Origin: JAADHI01 sp964451325
GTDB lineage: Bacteria; Nitrospirota; Nitrospiria; SBBL01; JAADHI01
Direction of reading: 5' to 3'
Length of the DNA: 64,000 nt
NCBI GenBank assembly: GCA_964451325.1
Contig: CAYVHO010000016.1
Span: forward strand, 1-64,000
This document shows positions 1-7,241 of the stretch, in pieces. Positions within the stretch are counted from its first letter, which is position 1, and each line of letters begins with the position of its first letter. A program made the position numbers and the translations under genes. The notes under the pieces were generated by a model. The model did no database searches and was not told the DNA's origin. It saw only the letters and a program-made list of their open reading frames with translations.

Positions 1-55
1 CGACTATGAAAAAATGGGCCGTGACATGGAAATGAGCGGCGATGTCTTCACGATA
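1..55 (+). repeat. 55-bp duplicate of the ardA 3' region
   Basis: These bases match 1105-1159, inside the ardA reading frame, without a mismatch. The match breaks at base 56, where a short-repeat array begins. This is either the visible edge of a second ardA copy lying left of the window or a fragment copied by recombination. The duplication is read directly from the sequence; its origin is inferred. Confidence 0.9.
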
Positions 56-56
56 T

Positions 57-344
57 GGAAATGGGGTCATGGAAATGGGGTCGGAAATGGGGTCAGGTCT
101 TTAAAATTGCTGTTTTGTTTTTCTTATTAAGCAGTCGACTTATTGTTGGATAATGAAGATTGAGATGATCACCCTCCCCTGCCGAGCAAGCACTGACCAG
201 GCAGTCCGTCCCATATCGCTCTGCCGTATTCTATTTTCAAAAGTCTCGACACATGAATAAAAATATCTGAAGAGATTATTCATGTCAATTTTAAAGACCT
301 GACCCCATTCTTTTGACCATTCTTTCATGACCCCATTCTTTCAT
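57..344. mobile_element. MITE-like element with 24-bp inverted repeats
   Basis: Bases 86-109 are exactly inverted at 286-309, a 24-bp arm around the core GGGGTCAGGTCTTTAAAA. On the left the 12-mer GGAAATGGGGTC occurs three times in a row (57-68, 71-82, 83-94). On the right three imperfect inverse units of the form GACCCCATTCTTTCAT lie at 301-344. The 176-bp interior shows no recognisable transposase. This fits a non-autonomous element mobilised in trans. A relation to IS200/REP-type elements is only an inference from the look of the ends. Confidence 0.6.
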
Positions 345-808
345 TTTTACCTCCTGTTTTTCGGAGGACGTGACGCTCACGACCTTATCTAAGGCCGTGT
401 AAGCGCGAGAGGAAATGGACTGCACCTTGGCCCGAAATATATGGAGAAGCGTGCCTCTGAAACCCTTGGCACGCTTGCGGTTCTAATGATCTCTTGTGCT
501 TTAATCGGTTTTATGGAAGGACGTGATGTCCGCCTCTCAAAACAGGAGGAAAGAGAGGTTGAATGATTCTCAGATGAGAGCCAGATTTTTAAAGCGCTTT
601 GAAAACGAAGGGATGGAGGGGCTTTGCATCCCCTCAAAATCAAGAATAATGACGGTTTCCCCCGGGGCAGCTTCGCTCGGCAGACCCTCCGCAATTTTTC
701 TGGATTTTTTCACCCCCGCCTAGTCGGCCTAGTCGCCAGAGGTTCATCAGCAGCGCACCTACGCGGTGCTTGCAATGACCTCAACAGCGATTAAAAGGAG
801 ACCAGACA
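345..808. other. Intergenic region without recognised genes
   Basis: Short open frames exist on both strands, but none has a convincing start, ribosome site or recognisable protein sequence. A small GTGA-CGC-TCAC dyad lies near 370. The only clear signal is the AAAAGGAGA ribosome-binding site about 7 bases upstream of ardA. I see nothing else that I can support. Confidence 0.5.
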
Positions 809-1201
809 ATGAGTGAAGAAATCAGGATTTATGTGGCAGATTTGGCGGCTTATAATAACGGCAAATTACACGGGGTTTGGGTTAACGCCTGTGATGATCT
901 GGAAGACATTCAAGAGCAAGTCAATAAAATGCTGGCAAAAAGCCCGGAGATAGGCGGAGAACTTTTAGACCATTTTTCTGGTATCGATGAAGCCAGAAAA
1001 GCAGCCGATGACTTTTACTGTGGTTGTTATAAATCAATGGGGGATTATGCGGAAGAACTCACTGAGCAAACAACGCAAATCCCCGAAACCCTGACCTATT
1101 ATATCGACTATGAAAAAATGGGCCGTGACATGGAAATGAGCGGCGATGTCTTCACGATAGAAACCGGCTATGAAGAGGTTCATATTTTTTGGAACCATTA
1201 G
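809..1201 (+). CDS. ardA: ArdA-family antirestriction protein, internally shortened
   Basis: ArdA proteins are acidic DNA mimics that inhibit type I restriction enzymes and are typical of plasmids and conjugative elements. The N-terminus RIYVADLAAYNNGKLHG and the C-terminal part, with DYAEELTEQ, YYIDYEKMGRDMEMSG and EEVHIFWN, match the family closely. The protein has 130 residues, whereas family members usually have about 165-170. The segment between AKSPE (near residue 48) and ELLDHF, which normally carries the acidic middle and the antirestriction motif, is missing in frame. The start has a good AAAAGGAGA site. A strong hairpin overlaps the stop codon. Neighbouring mobC and relaxase remnants suggest an old mobile element. 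The product may be defective; the family call is firm, the activity is doubtful. Confidence 0.88.
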   Translation: MSEEIRIYVADLAAYNNGKLHGVWVNACDDLEDIQEQVNKMLAKSPEIGGELLDHFSGIDEARKAADDFYCGCYKSMGDYAEELTEQTTQIPETLTYYIDYEKMGRDMEMSGDVFTIETGYEEVHIFWNH

Positions 1202-1256
1202 AAAGTGGGGGCTGCCGGATTATCCGGTAGCCCCTACTTTCGCTTATTTTTGTTTT
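1201..1256 (+). terminator. Strong intrinsic terminator of ardA
   Basis: A long hairpin (arms 1201-1219 and 1223-1241, 3-base loop) begins at the last base of the ardA stop codon and is followed by a T-rich stretch. The arms pair almost perfectly, including GGGGGCTGCCGGA with TCCGGTAGCCCC. Confidence 0.85.
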
Positions 1257-1387
1257 GAAAAGGGCAAAAAAAATTCCGCCGAACCATGGTTGTTTCGGCG
1301 CTTGAAAAATGGAGAGGAGGCTTGGCCTCCAAGTCGGTTTCTTTTTGTTTATATCATCCTACGTGTCATGTTTATAGAAGTAAAAAC

Positions 1388-1416
1388 TTGCATATCTTGG
1401 TGTGTCAGAGTAACCT
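1388..1416 (+). promoter_or_regulatory. Possible sigma70 promoter of the abiE-like pair
   Basis: TTGCAT (1388-1393) and TAACCT (1411-1416) are separated by 17 bases, just upstream of the antitoxin ribosome site. Both boxes deviate from consensus, so this is only a candidate. Confidence 0.35.
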
Positions 1417-1436
1417 ATTAAGGTAAGGAGATGCAT

Positions 1437-2162
1437 ATGAACATTGCGCAAATTATTCAAAACAGCGTTGAATCCATGCCTGCGGGGCAGATATTCGGCT
1501 ATCAAGAGCTGCCGAGCTATGCCAAATCGCCTAGCGCTGTAACCAAGGCTGTTGGCCGCATGGTGTCAGATAAGAGGCTTGAGCGCTTCTCTAAAGGCCG
1601 GTTCTATGTCCCGAAAAAAGGAATGTTTGGCCTCAGAAAGCCTTCCGATAGTGAATTGATCCGTTCAATGTTGTACAAGGATGGACGCTTGCGGGGCTAT
1701 GTGACGGGTCTATCGCTCTATAATCAGCTAGGCCTTACAACGCAAGTGCCGCGTACCATTACCGTGGCTGTGAATGGTGGCCGTCAGGAGAAGGACTTCG
1801 GGACGATCCGTATCAAAACAGTGGTGACGCGTATTCCTATCAAAGAAAATGACGTTAAACTGCTTCAATATCTGGATGCACTGAAAGACATAAAGAAAAT
1901 TTTGGATTCAGATGTGAATTTATCACTCACAATGATGCGCAGATGTGTCTCGGAATTATCGGCTAGCGAGCAGAGCTGTTTTGTTAAATTGGTAGAAAAC
2001 TACTATGGCCCACAAGTTCGGGCGCTGGTTGGTTTGTTGTTCACGAGTTTAAAATTATCCGTACCGCGCAGCTTGTCACGCTCGCTTAACCCGACCACTA
2101 CCTATAAGCTCAATCTGGATCAATCGAAATGGCCGATGGCGAAAGAATGGAAAATTCAATGA
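1437..2162 (+). CDS. DUF6088/AbiEi-type antitoxin
   Basis: This 241-residue protein resembles the DUF6088/AbiEi transcriptional-regulator antitoxins that pair with AbiEii nucleotidyltransferases. Its N-terminal part (residues 1-70) looks like a winged helix, with AVTKAVGRMVSDKRLERFSKGRFYVP ending in the RFSKGRFY segment typical of such proteins. The middle carries a GYVTGLSLYNQLGLT segment, also seen in AbiEi. An ATG six bases upstream directly abuts the AAGGAG site, so the ATG at 1437, with 6-base spacing, is the better start. The stop codon overlaps the start of the next gene as ATGA, which implies translational coupling. The likely role is binding its own promoter and countering the toxin. 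Confidence 0.8.
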   Translation: MNIAQIIQNSVESMPAGQIFGYQELPSYAKSPSAVTKAVGRMVSDKRLERFSKGRFYVPKKGMFGLRKPSDSELIRSMLYKDGRLRGYVTGLSLYNQLGLTTQVPRTITVAVNGGRQEKDFGTIRIKTVVTRIPIKENDVKLLQYLDALKDIKKILDSDVNLSLTMMRRCVSELSASEQSCFVKLVENYYGPQVRALVGLLFTSLKLSVPRSLSRSLNPTTTYKLNLDQSKWPMAKEWKIQ

Positions 2163-3112
2163 ATTTGCACGAAGACGGTGAAGCCTTTGCCGAATTGGTG
2201 GCTGTAACGGCTGAAACAATTGGCTTGCCTCAAATCTATGTCGAAAAAGACTATTGGGTGACAAGGGCGCTTAAATTCCTTTCTGAATCTTCGCATGTTG
2301 ATGAAGTGGTTTTTAAGGGCGGAACATCATTATCTAAAGCTTACCGGTTGATAGATCGATTTTCCGAAGATATTGATCTGGCTGTGTTCCCAGCCGGTCA
2401 AAGTGATAGTGCGCGAAAAAAGCTGATTAAGAGTGTCGAAAACACTGTGACTCAAGGTCTCGATTATCTCGAAAATGATGAGCGAGAATCCAAAGGCTCC
2501 AAGTTTAGAAAAACTGTTTATCAGTATCCGCGCAGTATTGATGGTGCTAACTTTGGGCAAGCATCGTCTGAGTTATTGATTGAGATCAATGCGTTTACTC
2601 ACCCCGAACCCTATGAAAAGAGGGAACTGCAGACCTTCATTGCCGAGGTGCTTGCTAAAAGAAGCGAAACGGATTTAATCGCCAAATTTGGTCTCGGAAG
2701 CTTTTCAATAAATGTGCTTTCAGTCAGGCGAACACTGGTCGAGAAAATGCTGGGCATTATCAAAGATAGTTACAATGACGATCCTGTCGCAAAACTGTCA
2801 GATCGTATTCGCCATTTATATGACATTTGTTTGATTTTACGCGAGGATGAATATCGAAACTTTGTCCAAAGTGATGAATTCAAACCACTCTGTGACCTTT
2901 GTATTGAAGATGAAAAGGCAGGTTTTTTTGAGTATTCAGATTGTTTTGAAAAGCCATTAATCGAAGCACCGCTATTTTCCAATTTTGAAAGATGGCGCAA
3001 TTCTTTGGATGCGACATATAAAGACACGTTCTCCGATTTGGTCTATGGCGATTTGCCGGATATGGACGAGATTTCAGATGCACTTGCACTGCTACGGAAA
3101 CGACTAACATAG
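2159..3112 (+). CDS. AbiEii-type nucleotidyltransferase toxin
   Basis: The product belongs to the AbiEii/DUF1814 nucleotidyltransferases, toxins of abortive-infection and toxin-antitoxin systems. The catalytic signature is visible as VVFKGGTSLSKAYRLIDRFS followed directly by EDIDLAV, giving the G-S and D-x-D pattern of polymerase-beta-fold enzymes. The following region, rich in helices and with RRTLVEKMLGI, matches the family body. The start is taken at the ATGA overlap with the antitoxin; an upstream in-frame ATG at 2129 would give ten extra residues that overlap the antitoxin gene. The length of about 317 residues is normal. It probably acts in phage defence or element maintenance, next to ardA and mobilisation relics. 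Confidence 0.85.
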   Translation: MNLHEDGEAFAELVAVTAETIGLPQIYVEKDYWVTRALKFLSESSHVDEVVFKGGTSLSKAYRLIDRFSEDIDLAVFPAGQSDSARKKLIKSVENTVTQGLDYLENDERESKGSKFRKTVYQYPRSIDGANFGQASSELLIEINAFTHPEPYEKRELQTFIAEVLAKRSETDLIAKFGLGSFSINVLSVRRTLVEKMLGIIKDSYNDDPVAKLSDRIRHLYDICLILREDEYRNFVQSDEFKPLCDLCIEDEKAGFFEYSDCFEKPLIEAPLFSNFERWRNSLDATYKDTFSDLVYGDLPDMDEISDALALLRKRLT

Positions 3113-3114
3113 CT

Positions 3115-3267
3115 TTAAATCTCCAGTTCGAAACCGATACATGGGTCATCGGATAGAAATCCTAGAATTTCATGGAGTTCGACATGTTCATTTTGATCAG
3201 CGCGTAGAAGATGCGTAGCAAGCTGCCGCCCTCCTGAACGCTGAGAGCCTTTGAGGATCATGAGCAT
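3115..3267 (-). pseudogene. Relaxase (MobA-type) N-terminal remnant
   Basis: Reading leftward from 3267 gives a 50-residue frame with MILKGSQR, GGRQLATHLL and NEHVELHEILGFLSDD. This is the characteristic N-terminus of plasmid relaxase/mobilisation proteins. Similarity stops after about residue 41, where the frame runs into DNA next to the abiEii stop codon and terminates at 3115. It lies directly after mobC, as in intact mobilisation modules. The rest of the relaxase is gone, so the gene cannot work. Recognition is by motif only. Confidence 0.7.
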
Positions 3268-3271
3268 TCTC

Positions 3272-3663
3272 TTAGTGGTTTGGAGAATCTAGGGCAATCA
3301 TCAGGAGAGAGCGCATATCCTGTACCCCAATACAGGCATCCAGGATTATTTTTCCGTGTCGGGTGTGACCGGCAGGGAGCCGGTATTGACGGCTTTGGCT
3401 AACTGGTTGAGGTTATTGGCAAGCCGGGCTTTGCCCAATTCGCCTAAAACCTGGCATAATGCTTCATGATCTTTAACCGGGCGTTTGCTACGCCTGCGAG
3501 GAAAAGTTTCCTGTTTTCCCAGTAATTGAGAGCGGATAAAGGCCCCCAAAACTATGCTTCCAGCGGATTTTTCGAGGAGCGCACGCTCCTCAAATGTCAG
3601 GCACAAGGAAAAAGGAGGCGGGTATATTTTTGATTTATTGAAGTTTTTTGAAATTTTACTCAT
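3272..3663 (-). pseudogene. mobC: mobC mobilisation protein with a frameshift
   Basis: MobC is a relaxosome accessory protein that helps the relaxase open DNA at oriT. The segments PPFSLCLTFEERALLEKSAG, RSKRPVKDHEALCQVLGELG and ARLANNLNQLAKAVNTGSLP are family hallmarks. The frame stops early at 3346-3348 after TPDTEK. If one A is restored to the run of five at 3349-3353 (T on the plus strand), the frame continues as IILDACIGVQDMRSLLMIAL and ends at 3272, giving the normal full length of about 130 residues. This is either a one-base deletion mutation or a homopolymer sequencing error. The start overlaps an upstream frame by one base (TGATG). Confidence 0.8.
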
Positions 3664-3797
3664 CAGGATGCCTCCCGATAAGCTTTAGTATGTCGTTTTA
3701 AGTAGGTATTCCATTCTTCCAATGTGTCCAGAAGGAGGTTCGAAGTCTCCCCTTCCAAGCACACCAAACGATCCTCCCAAAGCCCTACAGAAACATT
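3663..3797 (-). pseudogene. Possible 3' fragment of a gene upstream of mobC
   Basis: An open frame without its own start codon runs leftward, ends in LKRHTKAYREAS and shares its stop codon base with the mobC start (TGATG). That arrangement is typical of coupled genes. It begins immediately after the acyltransferase stop codon, so it looks like the tail of a mobilisation-operon gene cut at this junction. I do not recognise the family. It could also be a chance frame. Confidence 0.35.
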
Positions 3798-4829
3798 TCA
3801 CACTTGATTCCCAGCTTCTTTCACAAGATGCCGTCTCAGAGCACCTTCTTTCCAATGCGCTCTCACAAATAACAACATTGGTCGCTCGATAAATATTTGC
3901 ATCAAGCTTGCAATCATAATCGAGACGACGATCGGCACAAAAATGATAGAGATGGAATTGGCCAAATTATGGGCTTCAAGTTTTTGTATGATGACGTAAC
4001 CAATGTTCTGATGGATCAAATACAAACTGTATGAAATCGTCCCTAAAAAGATCAATGGCTTGACCGCTAAAATCGCTAGATACCCATGCACAAAGAGAAA
4101 AAAGATTGCAAAATACATCGCGATTACAATCACAAGGTACCCATGTAAATAATATTCTGTAAACAAGGCCAGGAATAAAATGAAATAACGAGAAACCTGT
4201 TTTGAATGCATGATTTTGTAGTACATCATCCCTGCAATAAAAAGATGTCCATATTTGAGCAATAAGATGAGTTCGATGCGTCCTGGGATATGCACGGACT
4301 GATGACGCTCTAAGTATTGTGAAAAAATAATACCGCATAACCACATAAATGAAATAAGCTCAATACGCTGTATTTGTTTTGTCAGAAACAACACAACCAT
4401 GATGAGATAAAAAGATAACTCCACCGCCAAGGTCCAATACACCCCATCGACATTACTGACCCTAAACCATTTCTGAAGCATTGTGAGATTGATGATCGCG
4501 GACTGAAGATCAACCGCTCTCCCCGGAAGTGAAAAAAAATGGACCACAGTAAAAGTCAGTGCGACGCTAAACCAGTAGGCAGGATAAAGTCGAGAAAGCC
4601 GGGATACAATGAAATCAGCAACATGCACCGTTTTATCCAGCGTAAGAAAAATAACAAAACCGCTTACCATAAAAAAAAGCTGGACACCGTGTTGCCCAAG
4701 ATTAAAACGAAAGACAGGATCAATCGCATATTCATAGATTTCACCGTATCGGTCTGTGTAGTGGTACAAAACAACCATTAAGGCTGCAATACCTCTGATT
4801 GCATCCAGTTCAAAATATCGTTGTTTCAT
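3798..4829 (-). CDS. Acyltransferase family 3 (OafA/YrhL-like) membrane protein
   Basis: This is a 343-residue integral membrane acyltransferase of the kind that O-acetylates surface polysaccharides or lipids. It opens with RYFELDAIRGIAALMVVLYH, which contains the conserved arginine and the catalytic-type histidine. It continues with FIVSRLSRLYPAYW, the second family signature, and about ten hydrophobic segments. The length is normal for a protein without an extra SGNH domain. It stands alone between the mobilisation relics and glutamate dehydrogenase, so its acceptor cannot be told from context. The stop codon directly adjoins the relic fragment, so this gene marks the right edge of the accessory segment. 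Confidence 0.88.
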   Translation of the reverse strand: MKQRYFELDAIRGIAALMVVLYHYTDRYGEIYEYAIDPVFRFNLGQHGVQLFFMVSGFVIFLTLDKTVHVADFIVSRLSRLYPAYWFSVALTFTVVHFFSLPGRAVDLQSAIINLTMLQKWFRVSNVDGVYWTLAVELSFYLIMVVLFLTKQIQRIELISFMWLCGIIFSQYLERHQSVHIPGRIELILLLKYGHLFIAGMMYYKIMHSKQVSRYFILFLALFTEYYLHGYLVIVIAMYFAIFFLFVHGYLAILAVKPLIFLGTISYSLYLIHQNIGYVIIQKLEAHNLANSISIIFVPIVVSIMIASLMQIFIERPMLLFVRAHWKEGALRRHLVKEAGNQV

Positions 4830-4851
4830 TTATTTATGTAGAAAAATCAGC

Positions 4852-6144
4852 TTAGGGAAACAAACCACGGGCGAGTTTCGCCTCGGTGATTTTTCGGACG
4901 GAGAGCATGAGTGCGGCCAAACGCATATCTACTTTTTCAGACAAAGCAAGCCGAAGGACATTTCTAAAGGCAAGTGTGACAATATCATGCAATCTTTCAT
5001 TTATTTCCGCTTCTTTCCAAAAAAAGTTTTGCAAACCCTGAACCCACTCAAAATATGAAACGGTGACCCCACCCGCATTGGCGAGCACATCAGGGATAAG
5101 AAACAGCCCTTTGTCTTGCAATATTCTATCGGCTTCAGGTGTGGTCGGCCCGTTTGCAGCCTCAGCCAATATTTTACAGGAAATACGCTCGGCATTGTCT
5201 TCTGTAATCTGTTCGGAAAGCGCTGCAGGCACCAGTACATCACAGGGTAACTCTAATAGCTCCGCATTATTTATTTCATCTCCGTCGGGAAACCCCTTCA
5301 TGTAGTCCTGTTTTTCGATATATTGTTTCAAGGCTGGGATGTTGAGACCATTCGCATTATAAATACCCGATTTCACATCACTCACAGCAAGGATATGGCA
5401 CCCTTTTTCGTAAAGAATTTTTGCGGTATGATACCCCACATTTCCAAAACCCTGAATCACAATTTTGCTGCCCTCGACTTGCATATCCAGATGCTGCATC
5501 GCCTCAAGAATGCAATACACAACGCCCCGACCCGTGGCTTCGGTACGACCCAAAGACCCTCCAATATTGATGGGTTTTCCGGTCACAATCCCCGGGATGG
5601 AATATCCTTTCAGTTGACTGTAGGTATCCATCATCCAAGCCATGATTTGTTCATTCGTCCCGATATCGGGTGCAGGCACATCCACCTCTGGCCCAATAAA
5701 TTGAATGATTTCTGCGGTAAACCTTCGTGTCAAACGCTGTAGCTCATTGCGCGAAAGCGCGTGCGGGTCGCAACGGACCCCTCCCTTCGCCCCGCCAAAA
5801 GGCAATCCCATGAGCGCACATTTCCAGGTCATCCACATGGCCAAGGCAGAAATTTCTCCAAGCGTCACATCAGGATGAAAACGGATACCCCCCTTTGAGG
5901 GCCCTAAGGTCGTATCATGATGCACGCGGTAGCCATGAAAGACCTCAACAGAGTTATCGTCCATGCGAATCGGAATGTTCACCATAATGGCGCGTTTTGG
6001 CGCAATAAAGCGCTTACGTAAATTAGGATCAAGATCCAGCCTGTCTGCCGCTTGCTCAAATTGCGCCAAGGCCATTTCATAAATTGGGGTATGATATTCA
6101 GGTTTGTTACGATGTTCTTTGTGATGGGTGCGATGGGTGCTCAT
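4852..6144 (-). CDS. gdhA: Glutamate dehydrogenase (Glu/Leu/Phe/Val family)
   Basis: The enzyme interconverts glutamate and 2-oxoglutarate plus ammonia in the cytoplasm. The dimerisation/substrate domain contains GPSKGGIRFHPDV and WKCALMGLPFGGAKGG, which hold the substrate-binding and catalytic lysines. The Rossmann domain contains IVIQGFGNVGYHTA. The end ANAGGVTVSYFEWVQ is also conserved. About 430 residues is the usual length for hexameric NAD(P) enzymes of this group. I start at the ATG at 6144; a GTG at 6168 would add eight residues, and neither has a strong ribosome site. It is monocistronic, with the CBS-domain gene upstream on the same strand. Confidence 0.93.
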   Translation of the reverse strand: MSTHRTHHKEHRNKPEYHTPIYEMALAQFEQAADRLDLDPNLRKRFIAPKRAIMVNIPIRMDDNSVEVFHGYRVHHDTTLGPSKGGIRFHPDVTLGEISALAMWMTWKCALMGLPFGGAKGGVRCDPHALSRNELQRLTRRFTAEIIQFIGPEVDVPAPDIGTNEQIMAWMMDTYSQLKGYSIPGIVTGKPINIGGSLGRTEATGRGVVYCILEAMQHLDMQVEGSKIVIQGFGNVGYHTAKILYEKGCHILAVSDVKSGIYNANGLNIPALKQYIEKQDYMKGFPDGDEINNAELLELPCDVLVPAALSEQITEDNAERISCKILAEAANGPTTPEADRILQDKGLFLIPDVLANAGGVTVSYFEWVQGLQNFFWKEAEINERLHDIVTLAFRNVLRLALSEKVDMRLAALMLSVRKITEAKLARGLFP

Positions 6145-6230
6145 AGAGGAGATCCCATATTTGCACACTTATCTCGTTCGATAAACAATGAAAAAAAGAC
6201 CTCCACTCCGTTTCATATTTTGAGGAATCG

Positions 6231-7034
6231 CTATTTGGAAAAAAAACGCGGTAGATCTCGTACCGCAATCATGCCGATCAAATCACGGATAGAAAGCACA
6301 CCCACGATTTTTCCGTCTTCACTCACACCCAAATGACGGATACCCTTTGACTCCATCAGTTCAGTCGCCACATGCACAGAAGCATTGATATCAACATCAA
6401 CAATCGGCGTATTCATGATAACGCCAACCGGAATTTCAGCCGCATTGAGACGATAGCCAATGACCTTACGCACCAAGTCGGCTTCGGTCACGATCCCAGT
6501 GTAAATATCCTTGTTCGTAACAATCAAGGATCCGATCTTGCTTTTTGCCATTTGCAAGGCAGCTTCTCGTGCGGGGCAGGACGCATCAATCGTCTGAATA
6601 TTACGATGTGTCAATACCGTGAGGGGTTTAATGACATCACCCATTTCACTCATCGGCCCCACCGCAGTGGAAAGAAAACAATGCACAATATCCCGAACAG
6701 AAATCATACCGACCACTTTGCCTTTTTCGGAAATCGCCAGATGACGAATTTCATTAAAATACATCAGGTGATTGGCATCCATAACGGATTTTTCAATATC
6801 GATTTCAATCAGAGGAGATCCCATCACCTGGGTAATCAAGGTCTCAAAAGACAAATCTTTTGTAAAAACCTTGCGGACAAGATCACTGTCCGTCACAACA
6901 CCCACATATTCTCCTGCTTCCTCAACAAAAACAGACCCAATTTTTTGCTCGCGCATCACCTGGGCTGCGTCGGCAACACTCGCTGTGGAAATAATCTTAA
7001 TAATTTTCCGATGGGTTAAATCACTGAGGGTCAT
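6231..7034 (-). CDS. Protein with four CBS domains
   Basis: The 267-residue protein consists of two CBS pairs (about residues 5-125 and 135-262). Each repeat has the pattern VADAAQVMREQKIGSVFV followed by GVVTDSDLVRKV, or GMISVRDIVHC in the other repeats. CBS pairs bind adenine nucleotides and often regulate other proteins or signal energy state. No catalytic or membrane domain is attached. It lies upstream of glutamate dehydrogenase on the same strand with an 86-base gap, so the two may be co-transcribed. The partner is unknown. Confidence 0.85.
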   Translation of the reverse strand: MTLSDLTHRKIIKIISTASVADAAQVMREQKIGSVFVEEAGEYVGVVTDSDLVRKVFTKDLSFETLITQVMGSPLIEIDIEKSVMDANHLMYFNEIRHLAISEKGKVVGMISVRDIVHCFLSTAVGPMSEMGDVIKPLTVLTHRNIQTIDASCPAREAALQMAKSKIGSLIVTNKDIYTGIVTEADLVRKVIGYRLNAAEIPVGVIMNTPIVDVDINASVHVATELMESKGIRHLGVSEDGKIVGVLSIRDLIGMIAVRDLPRFFSK

Positions 7035-7140
7035 AGGTGCCTCACAATTAGGGTGTTCTTCTTAAAAAAGAAGTTAAAATGATATCCAAATTATCGATCT
7101 CTGTCAATTGAGATTTCAGGCCTTATTCCCTTAGATGGCA

Positions 7141-7169
7141 TTGACTTTTTCGGCATGATTCGGTAGATT
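7141..7169 (+). promoter_or_regulatory. Probable sigma70 promoter of the fatty acid oxidation operon
   Basis: TTGACT (7141-7146) and TAGATT (7164-7169) are spaced by 17 bases, about 70 bases upstream of the acyl-CoA synthetase start. No other promoter-like pair is as good in this divergent intergenic region. Confidence 0.55.
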
Positions 7170-7187
7170 TAAGCGTAGAAATTACGT

Positions 7188-7199
7188 TCATGATCATGA
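7188..7199. promoter_or_regulatory. 12-bp perfect palindrome TCATGATCATGA, candidate operator
   Basis: The palindrome lies 19 bases after the -10 box, where a bound repressor would block transcription of the fatty acid oxidation operon. No regulator gene is adjacent. The operator role is inferred from position only. Confidence 0.4.
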
Positions 7200-7241
7200 T
7201 TTTTTGGGATTAAATCCCCCCCCTCATCATAAGGAGGTCAG

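Noticed and set aside
140..328. 62-codon minus-strand frame inside the inverted-repeat element
   Set aside because: Its start lies in the terminal repeat units, it shows no transposase motif and it has no ribosome site.
6372..7019. 215-codon plus-strand frame opposite the CBS-domain gene
   Set aside because: It is the antisense shadow of a clear CBS-domain coding sequence and has no recognisable protein features.
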